64,000 nucleotides of DNA, taken from NCBI RefSeq assembly GCF_000264315.1, contig NZ_AJXU01000037.1, positions 62,001 to 126,000 of the forward strand. The letters are read 5' to 3'. Position 1 is the first letter of the stretch; each line of letters opens with the position of its first letter. The notes below the pieces were generated by a model. It was not told the DNA's origin. It was given only the letters and a program-made list of their open reading frames with translations, and searched no databases. Position numbers and translations under genes: made by a program. Origin of the DNA: Rhodanobacter fulvus Jip2. GTDB taxonomy: Bacteria > Pseudomonadota > Gammaproteobacteria > Xanthomonadales > Rhodanobacteraceae. Below are positions 10,472 to 19,380 of the stretch, piece after piece.

Positions 10472-11616
10472 AGATCACCAAGCTCACCACCTTCCTGGTG
10501 CCGCCGCGCTGGCTGTTCCTGCGCATCGACACCGATGCAGGCATCAGCGGCTGGGGCGAGCCGGTGGTGGAAGGCCGCGCGCATACCGTGGCCGCCGCCG
10601 TGGACGAGCTTTCCGATTACCTGATCGGCAAGGACCCGCGCCACATCGAGGATTTGTGGAACGTGATGTACCGCGGCGGCTTCTATCGTGGCGGCCCGAT
10701 CCTGATGAGTGCCATCGCCGGCATCGACCAGGCGCTGTGGGACATCAAGGGCAAGGATCTGAACGTGCCCGTGCATGCGCTGCTGGGCGGCCCGGTGCGC
10801 GACCGCATCCGCGTGTATTCGTGGATCGGCGGCGACCGCCCGGCCGATACAGCCAGAGCCGCCAGTGAGGCGGTGGCGCGCGGCTTCACCGCCGTGAAGA
10901 TGAACGCCACCGAGGAAATGCAGTACGTCGATACGCACGACAAGGTCGAGCGCGTGCTGGAAAACGTGCAGGCGGTGCGTGACGCGGTGGGCCCGAACGT
11001 GGGCCTGGGGCTGGATTTCCACGGCCGCGTGCACAAGCCGATGGCCAAGGTGCTGATGCGCGAGCTGGCACCGTACAAGCTGATGTTCATCGAGGAGCCG
11101 GTGCTGTCCGATCACCTGGAAGCGATCCCCGAACTCGCCGCGATCTCGCCCGCGCCGATCGCCTTGGGCGAGCGGCTGTACTCGCGCTACGACTTCAAGC
11201 GCGTGCTGCAGCGCGGCGGCGTGGACATCATCCAGCCCGATCCCTCGCACGCCGGCGGCATCACCGAAACGTGCAAGATCGCGGCGATGGCCGAAGCCTA
11301 TGACGTGGCCTTGGCGCTGCATTGCCCGCTGGGTCCGATCGCGCTGGCGGCGAACCTGCAGATCGACGCGGTATGCCACAACGCGTTCATCCAGGAGCAG
11401 AGCCTGGGCATCCACTACAACGCCGGCAACGACCTGCTCGACTACGTCACCGATCGCAGCGTGTTCGCCTACGAAAACGGTTTCGTCACCATCCCCAACG
11501 GGCCCGGCCTGGGCATCACGGTGAACGAGGAGTACGTGACCGAGCGCGCCGCCGTCGGCCACCGCTGGCGCAACCCGATCTGGCGTCACGCGGACAACAG
11601 CGTGGCGGAATGGTGA
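10468..11616 (+). CDS. dgoD: D-galactonate dehydratase
   Basis: A 382-residue enolase-superfamily enzyme, the same length as E. coli DgoD, that dehydrates D-galactonate to 2-keto-3-deoxygalactonate. Metal ligands and catalytic residues are recognisable: D and H in [16 protein letters not shown] in FIEEPVL, E in ALGERLYSR, and the second catalytic His in ALHCPLGP. The C-terminus ends in the [11 protein letters not shown] segment shared by DgoD proteins. The ATG overlaps the dgoA stop, so it belongs to the same translationally coupled operon. Confidence 0.95.
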   Translation: MKITKLTTFLVPPRWLFLRIDTDAGISGWGEPVVEGRAHTVAAAVDELSDYLIGKDPRHIEDLWNVMYRGGFYRGGPILMSAIAGIDQALWDIKGKDLNVPVHALLGGPVRDRIRVYSWIGGDRPADTARAASEAVARGFTAVKMNATEEMQYVDTHDKVERVLENVQAVRDAVGPNVGLGLDFHGRVHKPMAKVLMRELAPYKLMFIEEPVLSDHLEAIPELAAISPAPIALGERLYSRYDFKRVLQRGGVDIIQPDPSHAGGITETCKIAAMAEAYDVALALHCPLGPIALAANLQIDAVCHNAFIQEQSLGIHYNAGNDLLDYVTDRSVFAYENGFVTIPNGPGLGITVNEEYVTERAAVGHRWRNPIWRHADNSVAEW

Positions 11617-11621
11617 CCCCG

Positions 11622-12389
11622 ATGAAACCCGCCTATGCCACCTACCCCAGCCTCGCCGACCGCGCGGTATTGATCACCGGTGGCGCCAGCGGCATCGGCG
11701 CCGCCTTCGTCGAGCACTTCGCGCGCCAGGGCGCGCGGGTGGCATTTCTGGATGTCGATGCCGCCTCGGCACAATCGCTGCTCGACGGCCTGGGCGAGGT
11801 AAACCACACGCCGCTGTTCATCGCCTGCGACCTCACCGATCTGGATGCGCTGAAGGGTGCGATCGACCAGGCGCGCGCGCACATCGGCCCGATCGCGGTG
11901 CTGATCAACAACGCCGCCAACGACGTGCGCCACGATTTCGCTGCAACCACCACCGCCGATTTCGAGCGCAGCGTGGCGGTGAATCTGCGCCACCAGTACT
12001 TCGCCACGCAGGCGGTGGTCGAGGACATGAAAGCGCTGGGCGGCGGCTCGGTGATCTGCCTGGGCTCCACCGGCTGGATGATCAAGAACGCCGGCTATCC
12101 GATGTACACGATGGCCAAGGCCGCCATCCACGGCCTGGTGGCGGGACTGGCGCGCGAACTGGGCCAGCACCACATCCGCATCAACTGCCTGGTGCCCGGC
12201 TGGGTGATCACCGAAAAGCAGCAACGGCTGTGGCTGGACGCCGAGGGCGAAGCCGACATCGCCCGCAACCAATGCCTGCCCGGCCACGTGATGGCCGACG
12301 ATCTGGCCCGCGGCGCACTGTTCCTGGCGGCCGACGACAGCCGTATGCTGACGGCAAAAGACGTCATCATCGATGGGGGCTGGGTATGA
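11622..12389 (+). CDS. SDR sugar 1-dehydrogenase (galactose/xylose/arabinose type)
   Basis: A 255-residue short-chain dehydrogenase with GGASGIGA for NAD(P) binding, NNAAND in the core and a catalytic Ser-Tyr-Lys set (GSTGW, YTMAK). The fold and C-terminal VPGWVITEKQQRLW, CLPGHVMADDLARGALFLA and DVIIDGGWV blocks resemble Caulobacter-type D-xylose dehydrogenase and related aldose 1-dehydrogenases. In this operon the likely substrate is D-galactose, giving galactonolactone; L-arabinose or L-fucose cannot be excluded. An alternative in-frame ATG at 11610 would overlap the dgoD stop; neither start has a strong ribosome-binding site. Confidence 0.85.
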   Translation: MKPAYATYPSLADRAVLITGGASGIGAAFVEHFARQGARVAFLDVDAASAQSLLDGLGEVNHTPLFIACDLTDLDALKGAIDQARAHIGPIAVLINNAANDVRHDFAATTTADFERSVAVNLRHQYFATQAVVEDMKALGGGSVICLGSTGWMIKNAGYPMYTMAKAAIHGLVAGLARELGQHHIRINCLVPGWVITEKQQRLWLDAEGEADIARNQCLPGHVMADDLARGALFLAADDSRMLTAKDVIIDGGWV

Positions 12390-13294
12390 GTATCGCGGCG
12401 CAATCCGTCGTGGCGGCGGACAACCGGTTGGGCGAAGGCGTGCAGTGGTGCCCGCGCACGCAGGCGCTGTACTGGACCGACATCCTCGCCTCGACGCTGT
12501 GGCGCTACACGCCGCACGACGGCGCCACGCGCCAGTGGACGATGCCCGAGCGGCTGGCCTCGTTCGCGCTGTGCGAGGCCGACGGCTGGCTGTTGCTGGG
12601 ACTGGCTTCGCAGCTGGCGTTTTTCCACCTGGACAGCGGCGAGCTGCAACCCATTGTCGATGTGGAGCCGGACCTGCTCACCCGGGTCAACGACGGCGCC
12701 TGCGATCGCCAGGGCCGCTTCGTCTTCGGCACCATGCACGAGCCCGAAGGTGATGCGCCGAAACAGGCCATCGGAGGCTTCTATCGGTTGAACACCGACC
12801 TGTCGCTGGAACGCCTGCCGCTGCCTTCGGTGGCGATCAGCAACAGCCTTGCCTTCAGCCCCGACGGCGCCACGATGTATTTCTGCGACTCGCCCACCCA
12901 GCGCATCCAGTGCTGCGATTACGCAGTTGATGGCCGCCTGGGCACTCCACGCACCTTCGTCGACCTGGCCGGCATCGAAGGCGATCCCGACGGCTCGACC
13001 GTGGATGCCGAAGGTGGCCTGTGGAACGCGCAATGGGGCATGTCGCGCGTGGTGCGATATCGCGCCGATGGCCGCGAGGACACCGTGGTGCCGCTGCCCG
13101 CCCGGCAGCCGACGCGGCCGGCACTGGGCGGCGCGGCGCTGGACACGCTGTACATCACCAGCGCCCGCGACGGCCTGCCTGCGGATTGCGTGCGCGATGA
13201 ACCGCGCAACGGCGCGCTGTTCTCGGCGCCCGCCCCTGCGGGCGTGCATGGCCTTGCCGAAGCGCGCTTCGGCGGCAGCCCTTCACTCGGGTGA
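12386..13294 (+). CDS. SMP-30/gluconolaconase-family sugar lactonase
   Basis: A 302-residue six-bladed beta-propeller of the SMP-30/gluconolactonase/LRE family. These enzymes hydrolyse sugar-acid lactones using a divalent metal. Metal-site segments visible are LGEGVQWCP (Glu), VNDGACDRQGRFVFGTM (Asn/Asp), AISNSLAFSPDG (Asn) and DPDGSTVDAEGGLWNAQW (Asp). The start overlaps the dehydrogenase stop as ATGA. In context it should open the lactone made by the dehydrogenase so that DgoD can act. This is the last gene of the operon; a strong inverted repeat follows at 13314-13350. Confidence 0.88.
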   Translation: MSIAAQSVVAADNRLGEGVQWCPRTQALYWTDILASTLWRYTPHDGATRQWTMPERLASFALCEADGWLLLGLASQLAFFHLDSGELQPIVDVEPDLLTRVNDGACDRQGRFVFGTMHEPEGDAPKQAIGGFYRLNTDLSLERLPLPSVAISNSLAFSPDGATMYFCDSPTQRIQCCDYAVDGRLGTPRTFVDLAGIEGDPDGSTVDAEGGLWNAQWGMSRVVRYRADGREDTVVPLPARQPTRPALGGAALDTLYITSARDGLPADCVRDEPRNGALFSAPAPAGVHGLAEARFGGSPSLG

Positions 13295-13313
13295 GCGGTT
13301 CGAACCGAGTCGT

Positions 13314-13350
13314 GCCATGGCCCGACGCGCGGCGCGTGCCGGGCCATGGC
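13314..13350. terminator. inverted repeat between convergent genes
   Basis: Perfect 11-bp arms GCCATGGCCCG (13314-13324) and CGGGCCATGGC (13340-13350) around a 15-base GC-rich loop. It lies between the lactonase stop and the convergent mgsA stop, which suits a bidirectional terminator. There is no T-tract directly after it. A second hairpin (CAGCCGT at 13355-13361, ACGGCTG at 13366-13372, followed by CTTT) overlaps the mgsA stop codon. Confidence 0.55.
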
Positions 13351-13361
13351 GGAACAGCCGT

Positions 13362-14237
13362 CTAAACGGCTGCTTTGCGCAGCGCCACCGCTTCGGCCCA
13401 GCGCGCGGCCACCTTGGGCGAGGTCATGCAGACGGTGGCGTCGGTCACCGTGGTCACCGCACGCTCGAGCAGCTGGATATCGGCTTCGTGCTGGCGTGCC
13501 ACGTGCGGGTCCTCGAAGAAGATGGCGCGCTGGCAGCGGCGTTCCAGCACCAGGTCGGCGATCTGCGCGTCGCCGCCCATCGGGCCGCTCTGGTAGCGCT
13601 GCACCCACGGCTTGTCCTGCGGCCAGCCGCGGCTCCAGGCCAGCTCGTTGAGACGCTGGCCGGTGGTGCCGGTGGCCACGCGGGCGGCAAAGCGCGATAG
13701 CAGGTCGAAGTGTTCGGCGGCGAACGCCAGCATCTGCGGCTTCATCGCATCGTGGGCGATCAGCGCCAGCGTATGCGTCTCCAGCGCGTGCAGTTCGTTG
13801 GCGCCCGGGTCCGGTGCGAAACCGGCATGGATGCGCTCGATCTCCACCCAGTCGCGCGCCGACGCCACCGTCGAAATGAACGGTTTCTGGTGGATCACGC
13901 ACTGGCGTTTCAGCGCGATCGCCTCGGGGAAGATCGAGGACGGGTCGACCGGATCGATCAGGTAGATCGCGCCATCCAGTGCGCGCTCCGATTCCTGCAG
14001 GCCGACGACCTCCGCCACCAGCTTCATCAAGCCGCCATCGCGGCCGTAGGGATAACGGCGCAGCGCCGGGTAGTTGTTGAGCCAGCCGGCGCGGACGATG
14101 GCGTCGCAGGTTCGCCCCACGGCGTGCAGGCCCAGTTCCAACTCACGGATACCCGGCTCGCAGGCACGCAGCCAGCGAAACAACGCCGCATCTTCGTGAC
14201 CGTGGTGGCGTTGGTTGGCAGCCAGGCCCATACGCAT
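13362..14237 (-). CDS. mgsA: methylglyoxal synthase with duplicated MGS-like domain
   Basis: A 291-residue protein, about twice the length of E. coli MgsA. Residues about 150-290 are a canonical methylglyoxal synthase domain: ALIAHDAMKP (catalytic His), ATGTTGQRL for phosphate binding, SGPMGGDAQIAD (catalytic Asp) and FFEDPHVARQHEADIQ. The enzyme converts dihydroxyacetone phosphate to methylglyoxal. Residues 1-145 appear to be a diverged second MGS-like fold (MGLAANQRHH, YGRDGGLMKLVAEV, YLIDPVDPSSIFPE) lacking the GPMGGD motif, perhaps regulatory. AAGGAGAG just before the ATG at 14237 sets the start. Confidence 0.82.
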   Translation of the reverse strand: MRMGLAANQRHHGHEDAALFRWLRACEPGIRELELGLHAVGRTCDAIVRAGWLNNYPALRRYPYGRDGGLMKLVAEVVGLQESERALDGAIYLIDPVDPSSIFPEAIALKRQCVIHQKPFISTVASARDWVEIERIHAGFAPDPGANELHALETHTLALIAHDAMKPQMLAFAAEHFDLLSRFAARVATGTTGQRLNELAWSRGWPQDKPWVQRYQSGPMGGDAQIADLVLERRCQRAIFFEDPHVARQHEADIQLLERAVTTVTDATVCMTSPKVAARWAEAVALRKAAV

Positions 14238-14403
14238 AGTGCTCTCCTTGAACGTGCATCGATTGAGTTGTGCCGGATCCATCGGCCAGCGCTTGGCGCC
14301 GCGCCATGGACATCTCGACAGACAGGAAGCTTAACCAACCTGCGTGACAATCGGCACGCCATGGCCGCTCGCTCCCACCGGCCGGCTCGGTGATAATCAC
14401 CCG

Positions 14404-15618
14404 ATGCCCAGCCCCGCCCGTTTCCTTCGCCTGCCCGCCTGCCTGGTAATCGCCGCGGTCCTGTTCGGCGCGGCACCCGCGCTCATCGCCAGCCCGCAGA
14501 GCAGCACGGAGCAGGCCGCCGCCCGCAAGAAGCTGGCCGACGTGCACAGCAGGATGCAGGCCCTGGCCAAGCAGCAATCGGAAACCGCCGCGCGGCGCGA
14601 GCAGCTCAACGCGGAACTCGCCAAGCAGGCCACGGCGCTGGCCGTCGCCGCCCGCGCCCTGCGTCAGACCGAAGCGGAGCAGGCGGCCAAACAACAACAG
14701 CTCGACGACCTGCAACAACAACGCAGCGCGCTGCAGGAAAAACTGGCGGGGCAGCGTGCCGCCATCGCCGCGCTGTTGCGCGCCACCTATACCCTGGGCC
14801 GCGGCTCCGACCTGCGCCTGCTGCTGGGCGACGAGGATGTGGGCCGGATCTCGCGGGCGCTGGTCTACTCGACCTATTTCCAGCGTGACCGGGTCGAACG
14901 CGTGCGCCTGCTGATGACCGACCTGGCCCGCCTGCAGGAAGTGGAAACCACCATCACCGCCGAGCAACAAGCCTTGCAGGCGGTGCGCGAAAAGCGCGAG
15001 GAACAGGCGCAGACGCTGAAAAAGCAGCGCGCCGCGCAGCAGAAACTGGCGCGCGAGGCCGACGCCACCTACCAGGACCAGGCACAGCGACTGGCCGCGC
15101 TGAAAGAGAACGCGCAGGCCTTGAACGCGCTGGTCGACAAGCTGCAAAAGGCCATCGACGAAGCGGCCCGCAAGGCCCGCCAGGCGGCGGCACGCGAGGC
15201 GGCGAAACAGAAACGCACCGGCCGCAAGGCGCCGCCGGTGGAAGTGGGCAATGCCGGCGCCAACATCCGCGGCAATCTGCCGTGGCCGGCGGCGGGCGAC
15301 GTGCACAGCTACGGCAACGGCGTGCTGATCCGCGCCAGCGGTGGCAGCGAGATCCACGCCGTGGCGCGTGGCCGGGTGATCTACGCGGGTTTCCTGCGCG
15401 GCTACGGCATGCTGCTGATCCTCAACCACGGCGACGGCTGGATGAGCATGTACGGCAACAACGAAACCCTGCTGCACGGCGTGGGCGACGCGATCGAAGC
15501 GGGCCAGGCCATCGGCACCGCCAGCGCGCCCACCGGCGTCAACACCGGCGTGTATTTCGAGCTGCGGCACAACAGCCAACCGGTCGATCCGCGCAGCTGG
15601 CTGAGCAAGCACCGTTGA
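14404..15618 (+). CDS. envC: murein hydrolase activator EnvC
   Basis: A 404-residue periplasmic protein. A signal peptide (residues 1-30) is followed by a long Ala/Gln-rich coiled coil (about 35-275) and a C-terminal LytM/M23 domain (about 295-404). The M23 domain is degenerate: the HxH metal motif is replaced by VYFELRHNSQPVDP, as in EnvC, which activates amidases AmiA/AmiB at the division site instead of cleaving peptidoglycan itself. In gammaproteobacteria it works with FtsE/FtsX, which are also encoded in this window at 32.9-34.5 kb. The ATG at 14404 is chosen because the signal peptide begins there. The S41 protease follows immediately. Confidence 0.9.
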   Translation: MPSPARFLRLPACLVIAAVLFGAAPALIASPQSSTEQAAARKKLADVHSRMQALAKQQSETAARREQLNAELAKQATALAVAARALRQTEAEQAAKQQQLDDLQQQRSALQEKLAGQRAAIAALLRATYTLGRGSDLRLLLGDEDVGRISRALVYSTYFQRDRVERVRLLMTDLARLQEVETTITAEQQALQAVREKREEQAQTLKKQRAAQQKLAREADATYQDQAQRLAALKENAQALNALVDKLQKAIDEAARKARQAAAREAAKQKRTGRKAPPVEVGNAGANIRGNLPWPAAGDVHSYGNGVLIRASGGSEIHAVARGRVIYAGFLRGYGMLLILNHGDGWMSMYGNNETLLHGVGDAIEAGQAIGTASAPTGVNTGVYFELRHNSQPVDPRSWLSKHR

Positions 15619-15695
15619 CGCCGACGGCGCCGCGCCGCAGGCTGGCCCGAACCGCGTCCCCGGCGACGCACCCCGTTTTCCTGGAGTCTTGCGTC

Positions 15696-17060
15696 ATGCG
15701 TGTTTTCCTTCGCGGATCCCTCGCCGGCCTGACCGGCCTGCTGCTGGCCGCACCGCTGCTGGCGCAGACGGCGGCACCGGCGGCCGCCCGCAGCGCCGCC
15801 GCCCCGGTCGACCTGCCGGCCACCGCCAGCTCCGCCTCCGGGCCGAATGAGGATGCGATCGACCTGGACGACGTGCGGCGCTTCAGCCGCGTGTATGAAG
15901 TGGTGCGCCAGGCCTATGTGGAAAAGGTCGACAACAAGACGCTGATGAATGCGGCGATCAGCGGCATGCTCAGCCAGCTCGATCCGCACAGCGCCTACCT
16001 CGACAAGGAAGGCCTGCAACAGCTCAGCGAGGACACCACCGGCCAGTACAGCGGGCTGGGCATCGAGGTGTTGCAGACCGACGGCGGCCTGCACATCGTC
16101 ACCCCGATCGACGACACACCCGCCGCGCGCGCCGGCATCCAGCCGGGCGACGACATCGTGAAGATCAACGGCACTACCATCGACCCGCAGAATGTCGATG
16201 CGATGTTCAAGCAGCTGCGCGGCGAACCCGGCAGCAAGATCAGCCTGACCATCGTGCACGCCAACAGCGACAAGCCGATCGACCTGAACCTGGTGCGCGA
16301 GAACATCGCCATCGCCAGCGTCAAGACGCGCGAACTGGAGCCGGGCTACGCCTATATCCGGCTGACCCAGTTCCAGAGCGACACCGCCGCCGACCTGGAA
16401 AAGAAGCTGCCCGAACTGCTGCGGAAGAACGGCCCGCTGAAAGGCGCGGTGCTGGACCTGCGCAACAACCCCGGCGGCCTGCTGACCGCCGCCGTCTCGG
16501 TCAGCGACGACCTGCTCGACTCAGGTGTGATCGTCACCACCCGCGGCCGCCTGCCCGACGCCAACCTGCGCTTCGCCGCGCACCCGGGCGACCTGCTCGA
16601 CGGTGCGCCGCTGGTCGTGCTGGTCAACAACGGCACCGCGTCGGCCGCCGAGATCGTCTCCGGCGCGCTGAAGGACAACCACCGCGCGCTGATCATCGGC
16701 CAGCGCACCTTCGGCAAGGGCGTGGTGCAAACCGTGCTGCCGCTGGACGCCGACCACGCGGTGAAGATCACCACCGCGCGCTACTACACGCCCAACGGCA
16801 CCTCGATCCAGGCCAAGGGCATCACGCCCGACATCGTGCTGGCCGATCTGGCAGTGCGCAAGGCCGATCGCGCCACCGGCCCGGTGAACTTCGAATCCGA
16901 CCTGCCCCATCACCTGGCCAACGAAAAAGCGGTGACGTCCCATGGCGACACCGCCGACGAGGAGGCCAAGCTGGCCACCCAGGATTTCGCGCTGTCGCAG
17001 GCGCTGAACGTGCTCAAGGGCATGTCGCTCAACCGCGCTGCGGTCAAGCCGGCACGGTGA
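15696..17060 (+). CDS. S41 family C-terminal processing protease (CtpA-like)
   Basis: A 454-residue carboxy-terminal processing peptidase. A signal peptide (about 1-24) is followed by a PDZ domain (about 110-190, YSGLGIEVLQTDGGLHIV, AGIQPGDDIVKING) and the S41 catalytic core. The Ser of the Ser-Lys dyad is in NNGTASAAEI and the Lys in RTFGKGVVQTV. It acts in the cell envelope on proteins or on peptidoglycan hydrolases. The envC-ctpA neighbourhood is common in proteobacteria and fits a joint role in murein turnover. GGAG lies 10 bases before the chosen ATG. Confidence 0.92.
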   Translation: MRVFLRGSLAGLTGLLLAAPLLAQTAAPAAARSAAAPVDLPATASSASGPNEDAIDLDDVRRFSRVYEVVRQAYVEKVDNKTLMNAAISGMLSQLDPHSAYLDKEGLQQLSEDTTGQYSGLGIEVLQTDGGLHIVTPIDDTPAARAGIQPGDDIVKINGTTIDPQNVDAMFKQLRGEPGSKISLTIVHANSDKPIDLNLVRENIAIASVKTRELEPGYAYIRLTQFQSDTAADLEKKLPELLRKNGPLKGAVLDLRNNPGGLLTAAVSVSDDLLDSGVIVTTRGRLPDANLRFAAHPGDLLDGAPLVVLVNNGTASAAEIVSGALKDNHRALIIGQRTFGKGVVQTVLPLDADHAVKITTARYYTPNGTSIQAKGITPDIVLADLAVRKADRATGPVNFESDLPHHLANEKAVTSHGDTADEEAKLATQDFALSQALNVLKGMSLNRAAVKPAR

Positions 17061-17063
17061 AAT

Positions 17064-17825
17064 TCACGCGCCGGGCGATGCCGCCTCGCGCGGCTTCACC
17101 AGCCAGCCCACCGCCAGCACGCCGAGCTCGTACAGCAGGCACATCGGGATCGCCAGCATGATCATCGAGGTGATGTCCGGCGGCGTGATGAACGCGGAAA
17201 TGGCGAACGCGCCGACGACCGCATAGCGACGGCCGCTGCGCAGTTGCTTCACGTCGACCACGCCAACGGCCGCCAGGATCACCACGCCCACCGGCACCTC
17301 GAAGCACAGCCCGAACGCGAAGAACATCAGCATCACGAAATCGAGGTAATGGGAGATGTCGGTCATCATCTCCACGCCTTGCGGCGTCACCGCCGTGAGA
17401 AAGCGGAACGCGGCCGGCAGCACCAGGAAGTAGGCAAAGGCGCAGCCCAGATAGAACAGCCCCATCGCCGCCACCAGCAGCGGCCGCGCCAGGCGCTTCT
17501 CATGCTTGTAAAGACCGGGGCTGACGAACGCCCACAGTTGGTAGAGGATCATCGGCATGCCGAGGAACAGCGCCGCGTAAAAGGCCAGCTTAAGCGGCGT
17601 CACGAACGGGCTGGCGACTTCGGTGGCGATCAGGTGCGCCCCCTCCGGCAACCGGGCCACCAGCGGCGCGGCCAGCTCGGTGTAGAGGCGGTTGGCGAAG
17701 GGGACCAGCACCAGCAGGATCACCACCACCGCCGCCACCGCCTTGAGCAGGCGCGAGCGCAGTTCGATCAGGTGCGAAAACAGGCCCTGCTGCAGGTCGT
17801 CGACGGGATCGTCGGGCGTGGTCAT
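17064..17825 (-). CDS. tatC: Sec-independent protein translocase TatC
   Basis: A 253-residue inner-membrane protein with six transmembrane helices. It is the receptor for twin-arginine signal peptides. Family landmarks are HLIELRSRLLKAV at the N-terminus, SPGLYKHEK in the first periplasmic/cytoplasmic region, and FGLCFEVPVGVVIL. Its start overlaps the tatB stop (ATGA at 17822-17825), consistent with a tatABC operon. It converges on the S41 protease gene with almost no spacer. Confidence 0.96.
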   Translation of the reverse strand: MTTPDDPVDDLQQGLFSHLIELRSRLLKAVAAVVVILLVLVPFANRLYTELAAPLVARLPEGAHLIATEVASPFVTPLKLAFYAALFLGMPMILYQLWAFVSPGLYKHEKRLARPLLVAAMGLFYLGCAFAYFLVLPAAFRFLTAVTPQGVEMMTDISHYLDFVMLMFFAFGLCFEVPVGVVILAAVGVVDVKQLRSGRRYAVVGAFAISAFITPPDITSMIMLAIPMCLLYELGVLAVGWLVKPREAASPGA

Positions 17826-18256
17826 GCGGAGTGATCCCTGTTCGGTTCGGCTGGCGCCGGCGCGTCGAGCGGCAGCTCCGCCTGCACCTGGCTGGACGGA
17901 TCATCGCCTGCTTCCGTGCCCGTTTCCGCGCCATCCCCGATCGCCGGGGTCTTGGGGCGCACCATCGCCGCCGCTTCGTCCAGCGCACCGGCCAGCGGCT
18001 CGCGAACCTTCTGCACGCCGTCATTCAACTGGCTCTGCAGGGCTTCGGCGCGCGCCGCGGCCTCGCGCGCGGTGCGCTTGATCTCCTCGATCTCGAACTC
18101 CCGCTCCACCTCGGCGCGCACGTTGTCCCAGCCGCTGCGCACCCGCCGCAGCAAGGCGCCCGCGGTGCGCGCCACGCCGGGCAGCTTCTCCGGGCCCAGC
18201 ACGATCAATGCAACCAGCGCCAGCAGCACCAGCTTGCCGAAGCTGATCTCGATCAT
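17822..18256 (-). CDS. tatB: Sec-independent protein translocase TatB
   Basis: A 144-residue protein with one N-terminal membrane helix (MIEISFGKLVLLALVALIVL) ending in the family GPEKLPGVARTAG hinge. This is followed by an amphipathic and coiled helical region and a polar acidic tail. With TatC it forms the substrate-binding complex for folded twin-arginine proteins. The gene lies 30 bases downstream of tatA and overlaps tatC. Confidence 0.94.
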   Translation of the reverse strand: MIEISFGKLVLLALVALIVLGPEKLPGVARTAGALLRRVRSGWDNVRAEVEREFEIEEIKRTAREAAARAEALQSQLNDGVQKVREPLAGALDEAAAMVRPKTPAIGDGAETGTEAGDDPSSQVQAELPLDAPAPAEPNRDHSA

Positions 18257-18286
18257 TGCGATGTATCCCGCCGCGCCCGCGCGCGC

Positions 18287-18511
18287 TTACTTCGATTCGG
18301 TGGAATCGGGTTGCTTCTGCTCGGCAGCTTTCTCGGCCGGCGGATCGGCCTGCAGGCGCTGCTCGTCCTTGGACTTGGCCTCTTCACCCTCCAGGCCCTT
18401 CTTGAAGTCGCGCATGGCGCCGCCCAGGTCCGAGCCGATGTTGCGCAGCTTCTTGGTGCCGAAGATCAGCACGACGACGATCAGCAGGATGATGAGATGG
18501 GTGATGCTCAT
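18287..18511 (-). CDS. tatA: Sec-independent protein translocase TatA
   Basis: A 74-residue protein with the short TatA membrane helix ([14 protein letters not shown]), the [20 protein letters not shown] hinge and amphipathic helix, and a charged tail. It oligomerises to form the translocation pore. First gene of the tatABC operon. Confidence 0.95.
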   Translation of the reverse strand: MSITHLIILLIVVVLIFGTKKLRNIGSDLGGAMRDFKKGLEGEEAKSKDEQRLQADPPAEKAAEQKQPDSTESK

Positions 18512-18572
18512 GGTTTGACCTCAAAACGGCGACGGACAGCGATGTGCCGGAGCGCGCCGCAGCGCCGACGGC

Positions 18573-19262
18573 TCATCGCTGAGTGTACTCTTCCAGCCGG
18601 TCGCGAAAATCGACCACCGGCGCGGGGATATTGCTCACGCCACCTTCGAAGATGCGCCGCGGCGTGATGCCGGGGCCGTAGATGGCGGCATTCGCATCAT
18701 AATCGATGCGCAGCGCCGAGCCATCCAGCGCCACGCCGGCAAACAGCCCGCGCGTGCGCGAGTAGGAATAGATTTCCGCCTTCAGCTGGCCGTCGGTGGC
18801 CGCGCTGGCCGTACGACCGACCGGACCGGCCGCCGCCGACGCATCGGCGCCCAGGGTGAACTTGCCGTTGACGATGGAATCGACGCCGCGCTGGGTGCGA
18901 AACACCAGGATCACGTCGGTCGACGACACGCCCGCCTGGAAGCCCACGCTGCCGCCGGTCATGGTGATGAAGCTGGGGTTGGACCAGGTGCCGTCGCGGG
19001 TCTTCACCGAGATCAACCCTTCGCCGCGGCGGCCGCCGAAGATGAAGCCGGCCTTGATCATGTCCGGAATCACCGCGATCGCCTTGGCTTCGCGCAGCAG
19101 GTCGCTGGGGATGGCCTTGTCCGGCGCCTGCATGATTTCGCCCAGCACGCGCACGGCATTGTTGGCACGGACCAGCGGCGGATCTTCGGCGTGCACGGAC
19201 ACGGCGGGCAGCAGCAGGGCAACGCCGATCACAAGCAGACGATGCAGCGGGATCTTGAACAT
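18573..19262 (-). CDS. SYLF/YSC84-domain lipid-binding protein
   Basis: A 229-residue exported protein. Residues 1-25 are a signal peptide (LLVIGVALLLPAVSVHA). The remainder is the SYLF (YSC84-like) domain found in lipid-binding proteins: PDMIKAGFIFGGRRGEGL, SVGFQAGVSSTDVILVF, and FTLGADASAAAGPVGR. In eukaryotes the domain binds phosphoinositides; in bacteria it is periplasmic and of unknown role. A GGAG site lies 9 bases before the ATG. The gene is divergent from hemH. Confidence 0.86.
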   Translation of the reverse strand: MFKIPLHRLLVIGVALLLPAVSVHAEDPPLVRANNAVRVLGEIMQAPDKAIPSDLLREAKAIAVIPDMIKAGFIFGGRRGEGLISVKTRDGTWSNPSFITMTGGSVGFQAGVSSTDVILVFRTQRGVDSIVNGKFTLGADASAAAGPVGRTASAATDGQLKAEIYSYSRTRGLFAGVALDGSALRIDYDANAAIYGPGITPRRIFEGGVSNIPAPVVDFRDRLEEYTQR

Positions 19263-19380
19263 GGGCTCAGCTCCACGTGGGGTTGGGATGCGGGGCGACG
19301 ATGGGCGTGCTCACAGCCCGGATGGGCGCTTGTGGCAGACTGCGCGATTGATCGCCTTCGACGCAATCGCCCTCGTCACG

